Assembly (NCBI GenBank): GCA_023456105.1
Contig: JAEYAO010000032.1
Location: 1-64,000, forward strand
Reading direction: 5' to 3'
DNA from: Pseudomonadota bacterium
GTDB taxonomy: Bacteria > Pseudomonadota > Alphaproteobacteria > Caulobacterales > Caulobacteraceae
DNA length: 64,000 bases
The notes under the pieces were generated by a model that was given only the letters and a program-made list of their open reading frames with translations, searched no databases and was not told the origin of the DNA. The position numbers were made by a program, and so were the translations under genes. Shown in pieces: positions 15,880 to 24,484 of this stretch; position 1 is the first letter of the stretch; every line of letters starts with the position of its first letter.

Positions 15880-16521
15880 ATGTCTGACATCGCACAACGC
15901 CCCGAGCGTGAAGTTCGCGGCCAGTCGCACCCCGCGACCGTCCTCATGAATCCCCAGTCGGTGCAAGGCGACGCTTCGTCCGGCGCCCTGCTCGGCCTTC
16001 AGCGCCAGGTCCATGCCGAAAGCCGTCAAGGCGCTGCCCTCGACCAGGAGGCGGCTGATCCGGTGAGTGTCGGAGCCCGCGCCGCGCTCTATGCGGCTGA
16101 AGGATCGGTCCTGCCGACCTGCGCGCGCCACGCCGAACACGCCGGCTTTCGGATCGTGACCATGGTCTACGAAGATGTCCCTGATGTTGGGTTTGCAGGA
16201 ACGCGCCTGAACGCCTTGGTGGATCGCCTCGGTGGCGGAGAGTTCGAGGTCATCGTCGCCGACGCCGGTGCCGGCCGCGTTGTCACCATCACAGCCGTCT
16301 CGACTGAAGATCTCGCTCGGCTGGGCCGCAGCGCCGAGCCAATCAAGGCGCTGTTCACAGAGTTGAGCGCCATGGCGATCCCTGTTCATTCTGGTGTCGG
16401 TGGTGTGATCAATCCGCTGGAGGGAGTTGTCCGGAGCCTTATGAGCCGGTCCCTCTACGACGAACGTTCCGAAAGAGCGCGGCGCAGCCATCGGAAGCCT
16501 TGTCAGGAGGTTACCGCGTGA
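15880..16521 (+). CDS. Serine-recombinase-like protein lacking the catalytic serine (accessory 1)
   Basis: A 213-aa protein. Residues up to about 65 are low in structure. From about 66 it follows the resolvase catalytic-domain pattern: ARAALYAAEG where YARxS is expected, then HAGFRIVTMVYEDVPDVGFAGTRLNALVDRLGGGEFEVIVADAGAG, then a segment ending AIPVHSG. The nucleophilic serine and the DRxxR motif are both missing. The ATG at 15880 has AAGGAG about 15 bp upstream; a GTG at 15835 is the alternative. It overlaps the next ORF by GTGA. Homology to recombinases is judged by eye and is weak. Confidence 0.55.
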   Translation: MSDIAQRPEREVRGQSHPATVLMNPQSVQGDASSGALLGLQRQVHAESRQGAALDQEAADPVSVGARAALYAAEGSVLPTCARHAEHAGFRIVTMVYEDVPDVGFAGTRLNALVDRLGGGEFEVIVADAGAGRVVTITAVSTEDLARLGRSAEPIKALFTELSAMAIPVHSGVGGVINPLEGVVRSLMSRSLYDERSERARRSHRKPCQEVTA

Positions 16522-16658
16522 GCGCCGATTCCATTGAGGAGCAGTTGGCCCAGTGCCGCATTGTCGCGAAGCGCCAGGGTTGGGCCGAGGTCGACGCCTG
16601 GCCTTCACTGCCGACGATCGCCTTGGCCACGCTCGATGATGGCGAGGGTATGTCTTGA
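16518..16658 (+). CDS. 46-aa ORF resembling a recombinase helix segment
   Basis: GTG start overlapping the previous stop (GTGA), end overlapping the next start (TTGA). The segment SIEEQLAQCRIVAKRQGWAE matches the helix that follows the catalytic serine in large serine recombinases (SxExQ...C...A...GW). It is either a genuine small coupled protein or what remains of a catalytic domain broken into pieces. The tight overlaps on both sides argue that the reading frame is maintained. Confidence 0.5.
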   Translation: MSADSIEEQLAQCRIVAKRQGWAEVDAWPSLPTIALATLDDGEGMS

Positions 16659-17071
16659 GCGGGCCGCCGCCGAAAGGCGCCCGCGTCGCCGTCTACGCCC
16701 GTGCTGCGTTGATGGATCAGCAGGAAATCGGCATTCAGCCTTACCCCGCAGTCGTTGATCAGATCGCGCTCTGTCGCCTGTTCGCGGAGGGCCATGAATG
16801 GGATGTGATCGCTGTTTATACTGATGCGCCCCAGAGCGGCCTCCAGATGGGTCAGGGTCTGCTGCAGATGATGGGGGACGCCGCTGCGCGGTTGTTCGAC
16901 GTCATGCTCGTACGTGACCTCGATCGTTTCGGACGCAACCCCGAACTGGCCCAAAGCGTGCTCGATGATCTCGGTGCGGTCGGTGTCGTGGTCGGTGTGG
17001 TGCCGGACCCGCCGGCACTGTGCGACGACTGCGCCAGGGCAGAATCGGAAGGTCAGTCGCATGACGACTGA
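16655..17071 (+). CDS. Serine-recombinase-like protein lacking the catalytic serine (accessory 2)
   Basis: A 138-aa protein starting at TTG (TTGA overlap). It has the strand pattern of a resolvase N-terminal domain: ARVAVYARAALMDQQ, where Ser is replaced by Ala in the YARxS position; then VVDQIALCRLFAEGHEWDVIAVYTDAPQSG; and LFDVMLVRDLDRFGRNPELAQSVLDDL, which keeps the DRFGR motif. There is no zinc ribbon or DNA-binding C-terminus, and it ends with a DDCARAESEGQ tail. It could be a regulatory partner for the full recombinase or a degenerate copy. It overlaps the next ORF by 11 bp. Confidence 0.6.
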   Translation: MSGPPPKGARVAVYARAALMDQQEIGIQPYPAVVDQIALCRLFAEGHEWDVIAVYTDAPQSGLQMGQGLLQMMGDAAARLFDVMLVRDLDRFGRNPELAQSVLDDLGAVGVVVGVVPDPPALCDDCARAESEGQSHDD

Positions 17072-17309
17072 CCCTGTCGTCCTGCCGGATAATCAGCGGC
17101 CTCGGGCGCCGTCTGCCGGCGCCAGCCAAAGCAGCACCCTTGATCGCGAATTGTGGGTGCGTCGGCACGACCGCCGGGAATTGGAGTTGATCGCGGGCCT
17201 GCCCGACGACGTCAGGCCGCTGGCGCCGCTCGTGTTGGCGCTCGCCAGACTGGCAGCTCAGCGTGATGCCGCAGTGATCGCCGCACATCGTTCCGGGGTT
17301 CAAGCGTGA
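17061..17309 (+). CDS. 82-aa hypothetical protein in the recombinase operon
   Basis: Starts MTTDPVVLPDNQRPR. The body, LDRELWVRRHDRRELELIAGLPDDVRPLAPLVLALARLAAQ, is predicted helical. I do not recognise a family. It overlaps the previous gene by 11 bp and the large recombinase by GTGA, so it is likely co-translated. A recombination-directionality or accessory factor is possible from position alone. Confidence 0.5.
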   Translation: MTTDPVVLPDNQRPRAPSAGASQSSTLDRELWVRRHDRRELELIAGLPDDVRPLAPLVLALARLAAQRDAAVIAAHRSGVQA

Positions 17310-19393
17310 AGAACGCGATGCCGCCGGCGGGATCACGCGCGGCTGTGTTGGCCCGCTTCTCGTCCGACATGCAGAATCCTCGCTCGGCGGATGACCAGAT
17401 TCGCGAAGCGGTGGCCTACTGTCATCGGCAGGGATGGATTGTCGTTCTCACCGAGAAGGACGAAGCGCGCACCGGCAGGACCACCGCCGGGCGCACGGGC
17501 TACTACAATGTCATGGCGTGCGCCGAAGCCGGTGAATGCGATGTCGTGGTGATCGAAAGTGTGAGCCGCATGGCGCGCGAGGCGGCGGATATGCTGATGA
17601 CCGCCCGCAAACTCAGCGAACTCGGCGTCGTCATCTGCACCACCGGCGGCGGCGTCCTGAGCGGCTTCGAACTCGTGATCCGGGCCCAGGTCGCCCAGGA
17701 ACAATCCGAGGAGAAGGCCCAGCAGGTCATCCGGGGGCAACGCGGGGCCGCATCACGAGGAAAGGTCATGGGCGGCGTCGCCTATGGCTACGACCTGCTC
17801 GACGAGCCCGATGCGGATGGTCACACCCGCATCAGGAACGAAGAGACGGCGCCGATCGTCGAGCGCATTTATGAAGACATCGCCGCCGGCATGAGCACCC
17901 ATGCGATCTGCAATGCGCTGAACGCCGAGGGCGTGGCGCCGCCCGGTGGAGGCAAGCTCTGGCGCCCGAAGGCGATCACTGGGAATCCTCATCTGAGGAC
18001 GGGGATCGGCCGCAACCCCCTCTATGTCGGCAAGCTGGTCTATGGAAAGACCCAGTCCAAGCTCATCAGTTCGACAGGGCAGACCAAGGTCACGCCGGGG
18101 CTCGTGGGCGATCAGGTCGTTTATGACGTGCCGCATCTGCGGATTGTATCCGACGAACTGTGGCATACCGTTCAGGATATCCTCGACAATCGCACCAATC
18201 CCATTCCCAACCGCACCCGTCACCCGACCTATGTGTTCTCGGGCCTGATCCACTGCGGCTGCTGTGGTCAGTCGTTCCCGATGGTCAGCAGGAAGCTGGG
18301 TTGCGAGGGCCGGCGTCAGGGGACGGGCTGCAAAAACCGCCGCCGCGTCTCCCGCGAGGAACTTCAGGACGCCGTGCTGGGCGGGCTGAAGGCCAGGATC
18401 CTCCAACCGCATATCCTCGACCTTTACCTGGATGAGTACAGGCGGGAGGTCGCCAAGGCCGCCATGGATCAGGCAAGCCGTCTGGTCGGGTCGCAGACGC
18501 GTCTCCAGGACCTCGACGTCGAGATCGAGAACATCATGAAGGTGATCCGGTCCGGGTCGGTTGGTCCCGGCGCCCAACTGCTCCATCAGGAACTCGACCG
18601 TCTCGGGACTGTCCGCAAACAGATCGAGCGCCAGGCGTCACGCCCGCCCGCATCTTCCCCGCTCTCCCTCGAAACCGATGCCGTCATCGCGCGGCTGGGG
18701 TCGCTGCTGGACGATCTGGGAAACGCGCTGACGGGGCCGGAGCGTGACGCCGCCCGCGCCCGCGACATCATCCGCAGCTTCATCACGAAGATCAGCGTCG
18801 TGCCGCTGGAGGTCGAGGGGAGGGAAGACGGGCGCGGCGTGGGTCCGGTTCGGATCACCGTGGAAGGCTCGCTGACGCAGCTTCTCGATCAAGCTTCGGC
18901 GGATCGGATGATCCAGCGTCGCGAAAGTACTTCCGCGACGCTGGGTCTGCCGAACGTGCCCTTCAGCTTTTACGCCGATATTACGAAAGAGGACGCTGAT
19001 ACGGTCGGCGGCGTCTACGCCGATGTGGCGGTCTTCAGCCGACTGCTGGACGATGCCGACGCTCCTGTGGCGCGTCAGGATATCGTCAATGCGCTTCATA
19101 CGCCGGATCACAATCCGACGGCCGAAGAGATCGCCGTCCTGCGCCGACGCGCCGACAACGCGATCGCCCATCTCGTGAACGCCGACCTGATCCGTTCGGT
19201 GATGGTTTGGTATGGCTACAAGGGCTGGGTCTGGACCGATCGCGAAGTAACGGACCAGGAGTGGATCGACCGCGGCAAGCAGCCGCGGCCGGAGCCGCCG
19301 ATCGGGATCATACCCATGAAAGCGCCGGAGGCGTTTGTGGTCGTCGTCGGTCCGCCTGAGGCGGCGCCGGACGAAGGCGACCAGCAGGATTAA
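17306..19393 (+). CDS. Large serine recombinase
   Basis: A 695-aa site-specific recombinase. The catalytic domain (about 10-160) has AAVLARFSSDMQNPRSADDQ, where the Ser of ARFSS is the nucleophile, and VVIESVSRMAREAADM. The recombinase domain (about 175-285) shows GGVAYGYDLLD and GIGRNPLYVGKLVYGK. A zinc ribbon (SGLIHCGCCGQSF, later GTGCKNRRRVSREEL) is at about 310-350, followed by a coiled-coil region at about 370-480. A C-terminal extension at about 560-650 looks winged-helix-like (VARQDIVNALHTPDHNPTAEEIAVLRRRADNAIAHLV). It starts at GTG overlapping the upstream stop. It is probably the integrase of a mobile unit next to the metal genes. Confidence 0.92.
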   Translation: MKNAMPPAGSRAAVLARFSSDMQNPRSADDQIREAVAYCHRQGWIVVLTEKDEARTGRTTAGRTGYYNVMACAEAGECDVVVIESVSRMAREAADMLMTARKLSELGVVICTTGGGVLSGFELVIRAQVAQEQSEEKAQQVIRGQRGAASRGKVMGGVAYGYDLLDEPDADGHTRIRNEETAPIVERIYEDIAAGMSTHAICNALNAEGVAPPGGGKLWRPKAITGNPHLRTGIGRNPLYVGKLVYGKTQSKLISSTGQTKVTPGLVGDQVVYDVPHLRIVSDELWHTVQDILDNRTNPIPNRTRHPTYVFSGLIHCGCCGQSFPMVSRKLGCEGRRQGTGCKNRRRVSREELQDAVLGGLKARILQPHILDLYLDEYRREVAKAAMDQASRLVGSQTRLQDLDVEIENIMKVIRSGSVGPGAQLLHQELDRLGTVRKQIERQASRPPASSPLSLETDAVIARLGSLLDDLGNALTGPERDAARARDIIRSFITKISVVPLEVEGREDGRGVGPVRITVEGSLTQLLDQASADRMIQRRESTSATLGLPNVPFSFYADITKEDADTVGGVYADVAVFSRLLDDADAPVARQDIVNALHTPDHNPTAEEIAVLRRRADNAIAHLVNADLIRSVMVWYGYKGWVWTDREVTDQEWIDRGKQPRPEPPIGIIPMKAPEAFVVVVGPPEAAPDEGDQQD

Positions 19394-19509
19394 AGGACGG
19401 AAGCAGCACGAAGGACTGTCATTGGCGCGGAGCAGCATCGACGAAAGAAGCGGAGTGGGTTACCTTCACGCCTACAACCCTTCAGGCGCAATCATCTCCC
19501 TGTCGGGCA

Positions 19510-19996
19510 TCAAGCGCCGAGGACGCGCGCGCGTAGCGCCTTCTTGTCGATCTTGCCTGTCGCTCCCAGCGGAATGGCGTCGACGAAGAGGACGTCATCG
19601 GGCATCCACCACTTGGCGATCTTTCCGACGAGAAAGTCGAGATGTTCCTGCCTGTTCTGTTCCTCTCCTGGATGCAACCATACGACGAGAAGGGGGCGTT
19701 CATCCGACTTGGGATGGGGAATTCCGATGACAGCGGCGGCGAGGGTCTTCGGATGACCGACCGCGACGTTTTCGATCTCGATGGATGAGATCCATTCCCC
19801 GCCCGATTTGATCACGTCCTTGGCTCGGTCGGTGATCTGCATGAAGCCCAGGTCGTCCACCGTGGCGACATCGCCGGTGTCGAAGAAGTCCTCGTCCTCT
19901 AGCACGGATATCGTCGGCTCCCTGAAATAGGCGCGGGCTATGGTGGCGCCCCGCACCAGAAGTCGACCGAAGGTCTGTCCGTCATGCGGCAGGGAC
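19510..19996 (-). pseudogene. Acyl-CoA ligase, C-terminal fragment truncated by IS3
   Basis: About 161 codons of the C-terminal part of an AMP-dependent acyl-CoA synthetase. Visible motifs are HDGQTFGRLLVRG, TGDVATVDDLGFMQITDRAKDVIKSGGEWISS (hinge and A8) and PLGATGKIDKKALR (A10 lysine). The frame is open up to the IS terminal inverted repeat at 19997, where the homology stops. The N-terminal two thirds are not found on the other side of the IS, so this is a deletion remnant rather than a simple insertion. Confidence 0.88.
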
Positions 19997-20025
19997 TGAC
20001 GTGCCCCCCTCTGGTCCCTCGATCA

Positions 20026-20937
20026 TTATGAGAGCCCAGGGGGTTGATAGCCGATCTGCGTCGCCGGCGGGAGCGGCCGTGCGGCGGAGCTGATCAAGTT
20101 GCGCAGCCGAACGGCCGCGGGGTTCAGGCGCACCGCCTCCGGGGTCAGTCCGCCGTGCGCCGAGTGAGGCCTGACGTGGTCGTAGTCGATGCGCCAGCGC
20201 TCGATGACGGCGCGGGCTTCGGCCAGGGTGGCGAAGACCTCCTCGTTCAGGCACTCGTCGCGGAGCCTGCCGTTGAAGCTTTCGACGAAGCCATTCTGCT
20301 GGGGTTTGCCCGGCGCGATGTAATGCCAGGCGATGTCGGTGCGGTTGGTCCATTCCAGGATCGCCCGGCTGGTCATCTCCGTCCCGTTGTCGCTCACGAT
20401 CATGGCTGGACGCCCGCGCCGGGCGATCAGCCGATCCAGTTCCCGGGCCATGCGCTGGCCGCCGATCGAGGTGTCGACCACCAGAGCCAGAGCCTCACGC
20501 GTAAAGTCGTCCACGATGCACAGGATGCGGAAGCGTCGGCCCCACGACAGGCTGTCGGCCACGAAGTCCAACGACCAGCGCTGGTTGGGGCCGTCCGGCA
20601 GGGCCATGGGCGCACGGGTTCCGGTGGCCCGCTTTCGGCCCCGTCGTCGCCGCACCGCCAGGCCTTCCTCCCGATAGAGCCGGAACAAACGCTTCTTGTT
20701 CATGCTGACGCCCTCCCGTTCCAACAGGATGCCCAGGCGTCGGTAGCCGAACCGGCGGCGCTCGGCCGCCAGGCTGCGCAGCCGCTCGCGCACCTCTGCG
20801 TCGCCCTGTTCAGGCTCGCGACGCACCGTCTTCGGATCGATCTGAACCAGCCCGCAGGCGCGCTGCTGGGAGAAGCCGCGCTCCGCCATCAGGCGAAGCA
20901 CGGCCGCTCTGCGCGCTGCAGGCCCGATCAGTTTTTT
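20026..20937 (-). CDS. IS3 transposase OrfB (DDE integrase), expressed by -1 frameshift
   Basis: About 303 codons in the -1 frame relative to OrfA, from the slippery A6C at 20937-20931. It has an HTH_21 segment (RRFGYRRLGILLEREG, MNKKRLFRLYREEGL) and an rve DDE domain: first Asp in WSLDFVADSL, second in IVSDNGTEMTS, Glu in FNGRLRDECLNEEVF. All catalytic residues are intact, so the element may still be active. The fused product OrfAB would be the transposase. Confidence 0.93.
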   Translation of the reverse strand, partial: KKLIGPAARRAAVLRLMAERGFSQQRACGLVQIDPKTVRREPEQGDAEVRERLRSLAAERRRFGYRRLGILLEREGVSMNKKRLFRLYREEGLAVRRRRGRKRATGTRAPMALPDGPNQRWSLDFVADSLSWGRRFRILCIVDDFTREALALVVDTSIGGQRMARELDRLIARRGRPAMIVSDNGTEMTSRAILEWTNRTDIAWHYIAPGKPQQNGFVESFNGRLRDECLNEEVFATLAEARAVIERWRIDYDHVRPHSAHGGLTPEAVRLNPAAVRLRNLISSAARPLPPATQIGYQPPGLS

Positions 20938-21221
20938 CCCAGAAGATCCTTCAGCGCCGACACGTCCAGCATCGATTCCGCCAGCACCTTCTTGAGCCGC
21001 CGGTTCTCGTCTTCCAGCGCCTTCAGCTTCGTGGCGTCCGACACCGACATTCCGCTGTATTTCGCCTTCCACCGATAAAAGGTCTGTTCGCTGATCCCGT
21101 GGCGACGACAAACCTCCGCCGTCTGGCTCCCGGCCTCCTGCTCGCGCAGCACGCCGATGATCTGCGCCTCGTTGAACCTGCTCTTCTTCACGTCCGTCTC
21201 CTTGATGAAACGGACTCTCAC
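20928..21221 (-). CDS. IS3 transposase OrfA
   Basis: A 97-aa HTH protein (KKSRFNEAQIIGVLREQEAG, VCRRHGISEQTFYRWKAKYSGM) ending in a leucine-zipper-like stretch (LKALEDENRRLKKVLAESMLD) used for multimerisation. It ends LLGKN-stop, where the codons GGA AAA AAC form the slippery site for -1 frameshifting into OrfB. Confidence 0.93.
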   Translation of the reverse strand: MRVRFIKETDVKKSRFNEAQIIGVLREQEAGSQTAEVCRRHGISEQTFYRWKAKYSGMSVSDATKLKALEDENRRLKKVLAESMLDVSALKDLLGKN

Positions 21222-21294
21222 TCAAATCGGGGGATCAGGAAGGGGGCACGTCAATTGCTCCGAGGTGTCGAGAAGCCGCCCGGCGAGTTCCGAC

Positions 21295-22383
21295 CTATTC
21301 GAACAGATCCATTTGTGGTCTGGAGCCGGCCGGGATTCTAAACTTCGTTACGTCAAGCGAGGGCCTTGGGCCGTCCAGACCGTAACGCCTGATCGCACCT
21401 TTGAAACGTGTTCCAATAAGATCGGCGACGGGGCCGGTTCCCTTCATGCGCTGAGCCCAATCCGCATCGTAATCCTTCCCTCCGCGCGTCTGCCGAACAA
21501 GCGACATCACGCGCGCCGCCCGATCCGGTCGCGCATCTGCGAGCCACTCCCGAAACAGATCCTTGATCTCAAGGGGAAGGCGAAGGGTGACGTACATGGC
21601 CGTCGTTGCACCGGCTTTGGCGGACGCTTCGAGAATGGATTCCATCTCATGGTCGTTAAGGCCCGGAATCACCGGAGCAAAACCAACCCCGACGGGCACG
21701 CTGGCATCCGCCAGAACCTTGATCGCATCCAACCTTCGCTGCGGCGTCGAGGCGCGTGGCTCCATCGCACGGGCCAGTCCTCGATCGAGGGTCGTGATCG
21801 AGATGAAGGCCGTCGCCAGCCCCTCGTGCGCCATCGGCCCCAAGATGTCCAAGTCCCGAGTGATCAGGTTGGACTTGGTGATGACGCTGACCGGCTGGTT
21901 GAATCGGGTCGCCACTTCCAGCACGCCACGCGTGATCTTCAGGTCGCGCTCATCCGGCTGATAGGGGTCGGTATTGCCGCCTATGTGGATTCGTTTGCAG
22001 ACGTATTTTTTGGCGCTGAGTTCCTGTTCCAGGAGACGCGCGGCGTCGGGCTTGAAGAAAATCCGGCTCTCGAAATCCAGGCCCGGGGATAGGCCCAAGT
22101 AGGCATGGGACGGGCGAGCATAGCAGTAGCTACATCCATGGCTGCAACCTGTGTAAGGATTGATGGAACGCTCAAAGCCGATGTCTGGGCTTTGGTTCTT
22201 GCTGATGATGGTTCTGGAGCGGAGCGGGGTTATTGTTGTTGGGATCTGGGTGGAGGAGGGGGCGTCTTCATCGGTCCAGCCGTCGTCGAAGGCCTCGACC
22301 TGAGTGGCTTCGAACCGACCGCTGGCGTTGGATTTGGCTCCCCGACCTCGGACCGGGGGCCCTAGCTTCACGGCCTCGGTCAT
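21295..22383 (-). CDS. PA0069-family radical SAM protein
   Basis: A 362-aa radical SAM protein; start at MTEAVKLGPP. The N-terminal leader GPPVRGRGAKSNASGRFE is typical of the PA0069 family (related to spore photoproduct lyase). The iron-sulfur motif CxxxCxxC is in GCSHGCSYCYARPSHAYLG at about residue 90; GGNTDPYQPDERDLKITR follows. The biochemical role of the family is unknown. Two broken copies of the first 80-130 codons lie immediately upstream on the same strand. Confidence 0.9.
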   Translation of the reverse strand: MTEAVKLGPPVRGRGAKSNASGRFEATQVEAFDDGWTDEDAPSSTQIPTTITPLRSRTIISKNQSPDIGFERSINPYTGCSHGCSYCYARPSHAYLGLSPGLDFESRIFFKPDAARLLEQELSAKKYVCKRIHIGGNTDPYQPDERDLKITRGVLEVATRFNQPVSVITKSNLITRDLDILGPMAHEGLATAFISITTLDRGLARAMEPRASTPQRRLDAIKVLADASVPVGVGFAPVIPGLNDHEMESILEASAKAGATTAMYVTLRLPLEIKDLFREWLADARPDRAARVMSLVRQTRGGKDYDADWAQRMKGTGPVADLIGTRFKGAIRRYGLDGPRPSLDVTKFRIPAGSRPQMDLFE

Positions 22384-22658
22384 GACTGTGTAACAGAATA
22401 ATAGAGCCATCCGTGACTGCAGCCCTTGTAGGTGTTGATCGACCTTTCGAAGCCGATGTCGGGGCTCTGGTTCTTGCTGATGATCGTCCTCGACCGGAGC
22501 GGCGTCACCGTCGTCGGTATCTGGCTGGGCAAGGCGGCGTCATCGTCAGTCCAGCCATCATCGAAAGTCTCGGTCGACGTCGACTCGAACCGGCCGCTGG
22601 CGTTGGATCGCGCGCCACGTCCTCGCGCCGGCGATTTCAATGTTGCGGCGGCAGTCAT
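22380..22658 (-). pseudogene. Truncated 5' copy of the radical SAM gene (copy 2)
   Basis: A 92-codon frame that matches the start of the intact downstream gene (RGRGARSNASGRFE, FDDGWTDDDA, TPLRSRTIISKNQSPDIGFERSIN) up to GCSHG. The sequence then changes to WLYYSVTQS-stop, destroying the iron-sulfur motif. Its stop overlaps the ATG of the intact gene. Its similarity to the intact copy is higher than to copy 1. Confidence 0.8.
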
Positions 22659-22659
22659 C

Positions 22660-23034
22660 GGTTTTTAGGCGGAGGGGCGGGACGGCCGGTTCCAAGCCAC
22701 ACGGCGAGACGTGGCGTCTGGGCGGGCTATGTAGGCGCGCGGGAAGGCCCACGATGGCATCGGTCGCGCCGTCATGCGAGAAGTGTGTAACGAGTCAGTA
22801 GACGCAGCCATGTTCGCAACCTTTGTACGGGTTGATGGAGCGGTCGAAACCGATGTCCGGACTGGTGTTCCGGCTGATGAGAGTGCGGGCGTGTTCGGGA
22901 CTGAGCGTGGTGCGGAGCGGCTGGATATCCGCATCGTCGGCGGTCCAGCCGTCATCGAACGCCTCGCGGACACCGGCTTCGTAGCGGCCTGTCGCATTCG
23001 ATTTCGCGCCTCGTCCCTTGATCGCCGCCGACAT
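22660..23034 (-). pseudogene. Truncated 5' copy of the radical SAM gene (copy 1)
   Basis: Starts MSAAIKGRGAKSNATGRYE and continues to NPYKGCEHGCVY-stop at 22795, just before the third Cys of CxxxCxxC. Downstream, a stretch that matches the intact gene's ARPSHAYLGLSPGLDF region can be seen in a shifted frame to about 22665, after roughly 20 inserted bases. So this copy is longer than copy 2 but frameshifted and then cut. Probably the oldest copy, judging by divergence. Confidence 0.75.
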
Positions 23035-23349
23035 GAGGAGAACATGACGCAACATGAAGAACAAAGCAAGAACATTTGTTTCGAACTGGACAACGCGCCG
23101 GCTTGCGAAGTCCGGTGACCGAAAGAGGCTGGGCAACCTCGCTCCGTCAGGCCCGCCTGCTACGCCGGACGTGCAGTAATGCTCAGCACATGGGTTGAAG
23201 ACCCCCGCTCGGCCTTAGCTGGCGAACGCCGACTAACACTCGCCAGACCCCGTCATTTGACGGAGTGCGACAACACCGTGACCGGCATCGACAACAGGTC
23301 AGCCAGTCATCCCCGTAGGGCGCTGTTCAACAGAAGAAAACAATGGAAG

Positions 23350-23439
<90 letters not shown>

Positions 23440-23536
23440 GCGAGGCCGTTTCCATGAAGGCATGGTTGAGCGAGCGGGCTGTGTAGTCGGACCGGGGGCG
23501 GGCCGCAAGCGGGTTGATCGAAGAAAGTGAAGCGGA

Positions 23537-24481
23537 TCAGCGCTGCGCCGGCAGCGACAGGCCGGGCGCCGATCCATCCTGGGGATCGAGGCCCCGGAAC
23601 CGATACAGTTCGGCCGGTCGTCCGCCCGTGGCTGAAGACGTCCGTCCGGTCGGGGCGACCAGGCCCGTGCGCTCGACGCCGCGGCGGAAGTTCTGCTTGT
23701 GCAGCGCCAGACCTGACACGGCCTCGGCCGCAGTCTGAAGATCGGACAGGGTGAAGGCCTCCGGCATCAGGTCGAACAGCACGGGCCGGTACTTCAACTT
23801 GCCTCGCAGGCGACCCAGCGCCGTCGCCAGGATGCGCCGGTGGTCGGACGCCATGGTCAGGCCGGGCGCATGGGGGATCGGCGGCTGCCCGGCGTCCCGC
23901 GCGGCTTCTTCCACGATCCCCGCCTCATAGAGCAGTTCATATCGCTCCAGAACGCGTTCCTCATTCCACCGGTGACCGGGCGTCAGCGCAAAAAGGCTGT
24001 CGGCTCGCGCTCCACGACGTGGATCGTCGTCGCTCCATTCCCGCAGCCGATCGACTATGACGGAAGAGACGCGGGCGGAGGCGTCGCGCCTATCCTCCCA
24101 GGGAAAGATGTCCAGAACCCTGTTCCAGCGGGCCTGCGGCGTCTGCTGGTCACGCCCGGCGTCGGGCGTCAGCGCCAGATAACCCACAGACACCTCACGC
24201 TGGCGCTCGGGCCCCTGGGCGGCGCGCGGGGCGCCGCGCCCGGCGTCGCCGAAGGTGTAGAGTTGCTCCACGAAGCCGAGCCGAAAACCAGTCTGGGCCG
24301 TCACGAAGTCGCGCAGGGCGCGCTCAAAAGTGCGATCGCGAACGGGATCAAACGGCCCAAAGGGCAGGGCGCGCCCGCCGTCCTCGGCCGGGGTGGTCAA
24401 CACCACCGCCTGGCGATCACGCAGCGCCATCACGACCGCCGACAGGCCGATCCGAACTCCGGCTTGGATCGGCTGAGCCAT
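23537..24481 (-). CDS. NrtR-like Nudix-related transcriptional regulator
   Basis: A 314-aa protein. The N-terminal half has a Nudix fold but a broken Nudix box (RALRDFVTAQTGF where REUxEExGU is expected), so pyrophosphatase activity is unlikely. The C-terminal part has the winged-helix motif of the NrtR group (LMPEAFTLSDLQTAAEAVSGLALHKQNFRRGVERTGLV). NrtR proteins control NAD metabolism and bind ADP-ribose. There are no NAD genes beside it here, so the regulon cannot be read from context. Its start lies 3 bp after the stop of the HD hydrolase gene, so the two are one operon. Confidence 0.78.
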   Translation of the reverse strand: MAQPIQAGVRIGLSAVVMALRDRQAVVLTTPAEDGGRALPFGPFDPVRDRTFERALRDFVTAQTGFRLGFVEQLYTFGDAGRGAPRAAQGPERQREVSVGYLALTPDAGRDQQTPQARWNRVLDIFPWEDRRDASARVSSVIVDRLREWSDDDPRRGARADSLFALTPGHRWNEERVLERYELLYEAGIVEEAARDAGQPPIPHAPGLTMASDHRRILATALGRLRGKLKYRPVLFDLMPEAFTLSDLQTAAEAVSGLALHKQNFRRGVERTGLVAPTGRTSSATGGRPAELYRFRGLDPQDGSAPGLSLPAQR

Positions 24482-24484
24482 CGC

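Larger units (their letters stand above)
19997..21253 (-). mobile_element. IS3-family insertion sequence (orfA/orfB with frameshift)
   Basis: 1257 bp bounded by imperfect terminal inverted repeats that both begin TGACGTGCCCCC (left 19997, right ending 21253 on the other strand). It contains orfA and orfB overlapping in a -1 relation with the slippery heptamer A-AAA-AAC at 20937-20931. The bases flanking the two ends (GGGAC on the left, ATTGC on the right) show no target-site duplication. Confidence 0.9.
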
